From Ilyonectria destructans (lineage: Eukaryota > Ascomycota > Sordariomycetes > Hypocreales > Nectriaceae), in the NCBI GenBank assembly GCA_020740775.1, contig JAHEWK010000015.1:1054001-1118000 (forward strand): a DNA stretch of 64,000 bases. Reading direction: 5' to 3'. A program made the position numbers and the translations under genes. Below are positions 58,194-64,000 of the stretch, piece after piece (within the stretch, counting starts at the first letter, position 1; the number at the start of each line of letters is the position of its first letter). Under the pieces are notes generated by a model, which did no database searches, had not been told where the DNA came from, and saw nothing but the letters and a program-made list of their open reading frames with translations.

Positions 58194-59871
58194 TGGAGTT
58201 ATCGAGTTGAAGATGATCTAAATTCCTGAGTATTTCCATTGTGGCGGGCTCGTTGCTACTTGTATCTCGGCCGTGGACCTGACGTCAGTAACGCGAGGCG
58301 AACAGAGACACAGCAACAGACGTCAGACAAGACCAAAACCAATGAGAACAAGGCCAATTGCGCCAACTGCCGCAACTGACGACAAGCACGTCCGCATCTC
58401 CGAAGAGCGAGGCTCTCCACAGTGCCACATGTCGCATTTCTTGGTGTTCGCCTCCACGGCACCCCGCAGTTAGCTGACCCAGTTTAGCTTGCGGATACGA
58501 CATTCGGCATCCGCTCCTCGGCCGGGAACAGTCACGGCAAATAGCCGAGCGTGCTGCACTATGGTACAAGATGGCGACTTTTCTCCGTGCCGCTTCGTCG
58601 TGGGTCTTTGGCATCCGTCTTCTTGATCCGTCTTCTCCATGTCTTCCCCATGCCTTCTCCATACCTTCTCCACGGCCGCCTCCGTGAGATCCGGCGCGAG
58701 GCGTGCGGCGGGTCCGGCACTGCGCGTGTCCGCAATCAGATCCAGATCAAATATTGTGCAATTGTGCATTTTGCTCCGCGTGCTTTATGAACTCCTCGGC
58801 GTGTCCATGCTCCACAAAGAGTGGCTCCGTCCGCAGTCCGCATTGAATTCCTTGCCCCCCTCTCCACCTCTCCGCATCGTGACCCGGCGCAATCCATTTC
58901 CCCCGGAGGCGTTTTGTGATTTCTCTTCTTTCTCGGTCTCGTCCGAGGACCTGCGGCAGTGATTCAAGGCTCATCTCTTCCTGCACTCCCGTTGCCAGTA
59001 CCGCAGTGTTCTTATCAGTGCATTGCGGGCGAATGTCGGGCTTACCCTAGACCTGTAACCAAGAGTGCTCATTTTGTCGGCAATACCATTATGGCAGCAC
59101 TAATGGCCTTTTGATCGTAAATATTTCATCATATCGAGCGAAAGGGAGGATAATCCAAAGGACAAGGCCAAGGGACCGACATCAACAGACAGGTGAACGA
59201 ATATTACAGTTACGCTCAATAAAACTGCTCGTATTCGTCATCGTATTCTGAACTCATCAATCCATCACAGCTACATCAGGCCAGTCTCTCCGACATCAAT
59301 TCATCAGATTGTCATACTTTACGTAGACACCAATTCATATCCATAAATCTCATCTGCCCCGAAGCGGTCCGGGCCTAATACTATCACTTATCTGAGTTAT
59401 TCCCTTCAGTGTTAGTCGGCACCTAATCGCACCCATGAATTACGACCAACATCCCAAGTAGAATTCAAGTCACGGGATAAAACACGCTCGTATCTTCTTC
59501 ATTCCCCATCCGGAAACAATCCACCTCGGCTTTCACCATCGGTATATTTGACCCCGCCACGTCTTTCCCCGGAGGCTCGGATGCAAGGTCATTAAGAGTG
59601 CCCCGATTGGCCACAACGTTGCACAAGAGAGCTCGGCTGAATCCTAAAGGTTCCAATTCCCATCGGCGATGCCCTGTCGTGCCATCCATCTTCCACAACA
59701 TGGCCTGACCAGCTCTTGTCGTCTGATCGCTTGATTCCGCAATAGGCATCATCAATACCATATCTCCCCCATCGCGGCCATCTCGACGTTGGAATGCTCT
59801 AACAAACACACAACCGCTACAAACTCGACAATCTTTACGAACTTAGTTCCGGACGAACAGCGCAAAACGAA
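58194..59871. other. Divergent promoter region of P450 and cytochrome b5 genes
   Basis: 1.7 kb between the two start codons, with no supported gene. Overlapping frames at 58285-58790 on both strands have no motifs. Confidence 0.5.
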
Positions 59872-60495
59872 ATGGCTTCCACGACCGAATTGACCTTCAA
59901 GGATGTGGCCAAACACACCACCAAGGACGACATCTACGTCGTGGTCCACGATAAGGTCTACAACCTTTCGCCCTTTATCGACGAGCACCCGTGAGTTTCT
60001 TCTCTCCAGATGTCGCACTGGTCCACATTAGTACCCCACCAACCTCGGGCCGTGGGGGAGAAGCCGCAATTGAAGATGCTGACCAGCTGCGATACTTAGC
60101 GGCGGCGAGGAGGTTATGCTAGACATCGCTGGCGCAGATGCGACCGAGGCTTTTGAAGACGTGGGCCACAGCGACGAGGCGAGGGATATCCTACCGAAGC
60201 TGTATGTCGGTGATTTGAAACGACTGGTGAGTTCATTCCAGGACAGCACGCTACACTTCAACACCAGTGGGAAAACGGGCCTTCCCCCGCTATTCCTTGA
60301 CAAAAAAAAAGACATACTAACGGATTCCCCTACTAGCCCGGTGACGAAAAGCCAACAGCTCACCATTCAGATCCCACGCCTGAACCCTCTGGTGGAAGTG
60401 GTATTTCGTTCTACATTCTCGTCATTATCGGTGGCATAATTGCCTCTGGTGCATATCAATATCTACAAGCAAAACAGGAGAAGGAAATTTTGTAA
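59872..60495 (+). CDS. Tail-anchored cytochrome b5
   Basis: Exons 59872-59990, 60100-60226 and 60337-60495 give 134 residues, a normal microsomal b5 length. The heme-binding core has H39-P-G-G and the second axial ligand His63 (in D-V-G-H-S-D-E-A), with the standard 24-residue spacing. A linker rich in Pro and Gly precedes a C-terminal membrane helix ([16 protein letters not shown]) and short basic/acidic tail, so it is inserted into the ER with the heme domain in the cytosol. Such proteins pass electrons to P450s and desaturases. Being next to a CYP53-type P450 and within a set of aromatic-metabolism genes suggests a dedicated partner instead of the housekeeping b5. Confidence 0.93.
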
Positions 60496-60691
60496 ATTTA
60501 GGACCAAGTGCAAACGATACCAAGCTCCAGAGCCAAGAAAGTGCGGACTAGGAGAGTATTTGACTCGGAATATTCTTGATTTAGGGATAGTATCAGAGTT
60601 GCGTCTTGTTCACCTTGGTTCGAACATGGTTCAGTCATTGCTTCTATATATCCAGGATCGTATATCTATCAATTACATCTCAATACCCAAA

Positions 60692-61978
60692 TTAGTTCCA
60701 TTTCAGAACGGCCTTCAACGTCTTTCCATCCTTTGTATCTTTGATGGCCTGTTCAAAGTCCTTGATGTCGTAGAAGCTGATAATATTCTCGATGGGGTAG
60801 TTTCCCTTTGCATGCTGGTCCATCAAGAAGGGGATTATCTAAATCCATGTTAGTACGATCTCACTGTATAGTCTGCCATAAAACATACCTTGCTGGGGAC
60901 AGAATCTCCTTCGCAGCAGCCCACATATTGACGGCCGTTGACAAGGTGGGCAAAGACATCAATACCAGCCCTCTTTCCCGGCTGCAATACATTCGTTAGT
61001 GGGTGATTCCGGCGACAAAAATAGTAAGACACATCTCTCAGACAACTTACAGTCGGAGCTCCCACGGTGGCAGCCTTGCCCCGCGTTCCGAGGCAATCAA
61101 CCATGGTCTCGATGACCGCCGGTATACCCGAGCAGTCCACTGCGTAATGAACGCCATTCGGTGGCGAAATCTTCTGTATTTTTGAAACGAGTTCCGGATC
61201 GTTGCCGAGAACAGTACTGGTGGCTCCCAGCTTCTTGGCTAGATCCAGTCGAGACTGTTGAAGATCAACGGCAATGATCTCCTTCGCCCCTCGCATTTTC
61301 GCCGCCATCACTGCACTCATGCCCACAGATCCAACACCAAAGATTGCAACCGTCTTGCCAGGTTGGACATCCAACGTATTCAATATCGCACCTGCACCGG
61401 TTTGCAGGCCACAGCCTAGCGGGGCAAACAGGGCGAGATCAGTGTCATTGCCGACCTTGACAAGACTCGACCTATGAGCAATTGTGTGACGAGCGAAGGA
61501 ACTTTGGCCAAAGAAGCCACTGTACATTTCTTTCTTCTCTCCGTTGCTCAAGATTGAGAGAGTAGAAGTTCCATCTGTTCTTTTTCCGCCAAAGTTGAGA
61601 GGGACGAAGGAATAACAGTATGCGGGGTGGCCGGATGTGCATTGTTCGCATGTCTGACAGTGGGCGAAAGACAGCAGCACTTTATCGCCCACTGCAAGAT
61701 CTGTAATTCCCGAACCAACTTCTCTCACTATTCCAGCCCCTGTACTTGTTAGATGTGTCATCCGCGGGCACAGGTCTAGGAAAGATACCTTCGTGTCCAA
61801 GGACAGCTGGAGCCGAGGCAGGGAGCGTGCCATCCGCACAAGATAAGTCGGTGTGACAGAGTCCAGTGGCGTAGATTTCGATCAATGCTTCATCATCTCT
61901 AACATTGTCGACACTGACTTGCCCCAGGGAAAAAGGAGCGTTTATTTCTTTGAGGACTAGTGCCGTCGTTGTCTTCAT
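60692..61978 (-). CDS. Aryl-alcohol-type zinc dehydrogenase
   Basis: Exons 61978-61789, 61739-61051, 60981-60889 and 60838-60692 give 372 residues. Seen: G-L-C-H-T-D-L catalytic zinc site, G-H-E-G-A-G, four-cysteine structural zinc loop (C-Q-T-C-E-Q-C then C), P-L-G-C-G-L-Q-T-G-A-G, and the Rossmann motif G-V-G-S-V-G-M followed by I-I-A-V-D (NAD). The long insertion after the structural zinc (about 61500-61620) and the G-C-G-L-Q-T-G-A-G block are typical of the class III/aryl (benzyl) alcohol dehydrogenase group, longer than Adh1. It would interconvert an aromatic alcohol and its aldehyde. Located tail-to-tail with the cytochrome b5 gene (197 bp between stops). Confidence 0.87.
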
Positions 61979-63840
61979 GATGAACTCGAGGTGCTGCAGA
62001 TTCGGGGACAAATGTGGTGGGCAAAGTGATACCAAGAAAGAGGAAACAGTAAGATGTATAGTTCTAAATTCAGAATAGAGTCAATGTATCCCGTCTTCAA
62101 GGGGCCAATAAATGCGATTTATACTTCAGCATCGTATCTCAGGTCACGGTATCTAGGTAGTTGCCGTCCTATGGTCCCGAGGGTTGGTGCCAGCGCTTGA
62201 CTACAGCATAGAATCCTTAGACTCCTCGGAGCGCAAGATTCTACCCACATCCCCACCCCCAGGTCTTATCCCCATGGGGTCATGCCGATAGATAATGGTC
62301 CATCAGTTTGCGGCGCCACGTGGTTTGGACGTCACACCTCCACCTTCTCCGCATTCCCGGCAGAGAGGCTGTGACGGCCAAGATGGCGCTTGTACGCGGC
62401 GGTCAAGCTTACCAGCAGCATGGATTAGCTGTGATTACCGGCCAAGGAAGAGGATATCTACCAGGATGTGCTCCGAGAGGCTTCCGAAGGCTTTCGAGGT
62501 CAATGCACTATCAAGTACGTAGGCATTAAGTCAGTTTCTACACTTGAAGAGGTACTTGGTATACAATCTGCCATAGGGCCATTCATATCCCTTCAAGAGG
62601 CTCCCGGTACTACTTCCAATCTCACATTTCTCCGCTGACCTCCCAAGTGCCTTGAATCTGCCTACGTGGTCCCGGCCGTTATCTACTATGCTGGTCTGAA
62701 GAACGATGAACAAACGATCAGTCACGGGTTGGAAATGCCGGCAGGGCTAACAGGGGAAAGTGATCAGGCCTAGTCTGCCAGACCAATGTTGCTGCAGTCT
62801 GGGAGGGAGTTAATTTTCCGCTGTGCCATCCAGTCTCTCGGCAATATTTCAACCTATTGTCCAATCATCCAGCAGAGTAATACAATGGTGCCCTTGTCAA
62901 ATAGCAAAGGAAAATTTATGAGTGCTGGGTATTTGTGGGAAACGAGCTGCCTCGGAACAACGTGAAAAGCATTACTTCCCAGAGAGGGCTGCCCAGCTAT
63001 CTGCTCCCCCAATGCAGCTGCTGTATTGCCGCAGCACTGTACATCCATTTCATCATAGCCATGCACCGAGCCTGTAACAACAGCCTGACACCGATCTGGA
63101 TTCCAAATCACTGTGCAGGTTTATCCGCTATCAATGCGGGGTGTAAACTGGAACATTTGGAACCAAACAGGGAGGGTCTCGACTCACCAAGCTTTACCAG
63201 GTTCATGGGACCTCTCACTGCCGCTCCTCGGCGCCGAACAAGCTCAAGAATGCGCCACTGGATGCCAAGAGCGGGGTATATCCCGCCTCTGAATGTGTCC
63301 TAACCCAATGGGATCGTCGTTGTAAAGCTTTCTTAACCGTTTTGAGGTTAAGCAACCCTCATAGCTTGGTCATCACGGCCTCAGTCGTCGGATCGCCACG
63401 CTTCGACTACCAGTTTCCTCTCCCATATATCCGTATTCCCCGCCCCCTTTCCAGTGTGCGGGGTATCTTGGCTAGCTTGGACTAACCAAGCGGTAAAGTA
63501 GCCTCAAAAGGAAATGCTTCACACTAGTCTGGTCTTCCGGGGGATATCCGGGCGGCTCATACCCGAGCGTGCTCAAGGATCCGGTGGAGCGCCTTACGTG
63601 TCGGAAGTTGAGATCAACAAATATTTAAGTTGATCAAGATTGTCTACGATTTCTTGGCGGGGTTGTTTTGAACTATAAACTTCCTTGCCTGCCGATTTTA
63701 GCTGGTTTCATTGAGGTGTTGAGAACCTAACCACCTAACACCAGCGACCTTCTTGATCACACAGCACTATTTACTTGTACGCATACGCATTCCTACTTGA
63801 CTTGTTTCAAATGGTGAACTAATAAGCTGCAGAAATAACA
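61979..63840. other. Divergent promoter region, no gene recognised
   Basis: 1.9 kb between the divergent start codons of the alcohol dehydrogenase and aldehyde dehydrogenase. Frames at 62295-62529 and 62935-63303 show no domains. Shared control of both genes is possible. Confidence 0.5.
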
Positions 63841-64000
63841 ATGCCCGGGCCAACTGAATCCGGAGGCGACTCTGTCCCTCTCGTCATTGGGGGACAGGAT
63901 GTCTACTCAGATGATCTTTTTGATGTCATCAGCCCGAACACCGGGAAGCTCATCCACAAAAGCTCCAATGCAGACACCAAGCATGCTCTCGCTGCGATCG
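63841..64000 (+). CDS. Aldehyde dehydrogenase, N-terminal part only (runs off window)
   Basis: The frame from ATG 63841 to the window edge (53 codons) is open and reads as an ALDH N-terminus: V-P-L-V-I-G-G-Q then F-D-V-I-S-P-N-T-G-K-L and the start of the A-x-A-A-I helix. The V-P-L-x-I-G-G start resembles salicylaldehyde/vanillin dehydrogenases more than the general cytosolic ALDH. With the neighbouring alcohol dehydrogenase and CYP53 it would supply the aldehyde-to-acid step. Catalytic residues are beyond the window, so activity cannot be judged. Confidence 0.8.
   Translation, partial: MPGPTESGGDSVPLVIGGQDVYSDDLFDVISPNTGKLIHKSSNADTKHALAAI

Noticed and set aside
62295..62529. Overlapping 73-75-codon frames in the ADH/ALDH promoter gap
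   Set aside because: Short, overlapping and without motif; probably chance.

Overview
The window is nuclear DNA of a filamentous ascomycete (Pezizomycotina), most likely a plant-associated Sordariomycete. Reasons: short introns of about 45-130 bp with fungal CTAAC/CTGAC branch sites, Zn2Cys6 regulators, an F-box gene, a STAND/NLR gene, two secreted PL3 pectate lyases, a CYP53-type P450, and AT-rich tracts with C-to-T/G-to-A decay typical of repeat-induced point mutation (RIP). I rebuilt exon structures by hand from splice signals and reading phase. Species cannot be named.

Layout. 0-5 kb: F-box gene and a LITAF-domain zinc membrane protein. 5.3-9.7 kb: divergent FET3-like ferroxidase and FTR1-like iron permease (reductive iron uptake), whose shared promoter carries two perfect ATCWGATAA sites for the GATA-type iron repressor. 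10-15 kb: chromodomain/AT-hook protein and a MUP1-like methionine permease. 15.7-19.2 kb: a gene graveyard with two decayed oxidoreductases around one intact SDR. 20.9-23.7 kb: PL3 pectate lyase and a secreted PAF-acetylhydrolase-like esterase. 24.5-34.2 kb: GH3 beta-glucosidase, two Zn2Cys6 regulators in head-to-head order, and a secreted beta-lactamase-fold protein with replaced catalytic residues. 34.5-36.1 kb: RIP-damaged AT-rich block holding a long inverted-repeat element. 36.7-40.3 kb: NLR. 42.9-51.6 kb: two anion:cation symporter family MFS transporters, a zinc alcohol dehydrogenase, and a flavin amine oxidase broken by one base. 52.3-53.0 kb: aldehyde dehydrogenase pseudogene. 55.3 kb: second PL3 pectate lyase.

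56.5-64 kb is the most coherent system: a CYP53-type benzoate 4-hydroxylase P450, a tail-anchored cytochrome b5, an aryl-alcohol-type zinc dehydrogenase and the start of an aldehyde dehydrogenase. Together they could convert benzyl alcohol to benzaldehyde, benzoate and 4-hydroxybenzoate, with the b5 as electron donor to the P450. This reading is inferred from family membership and co-location; no substrate is shown by the sequence.
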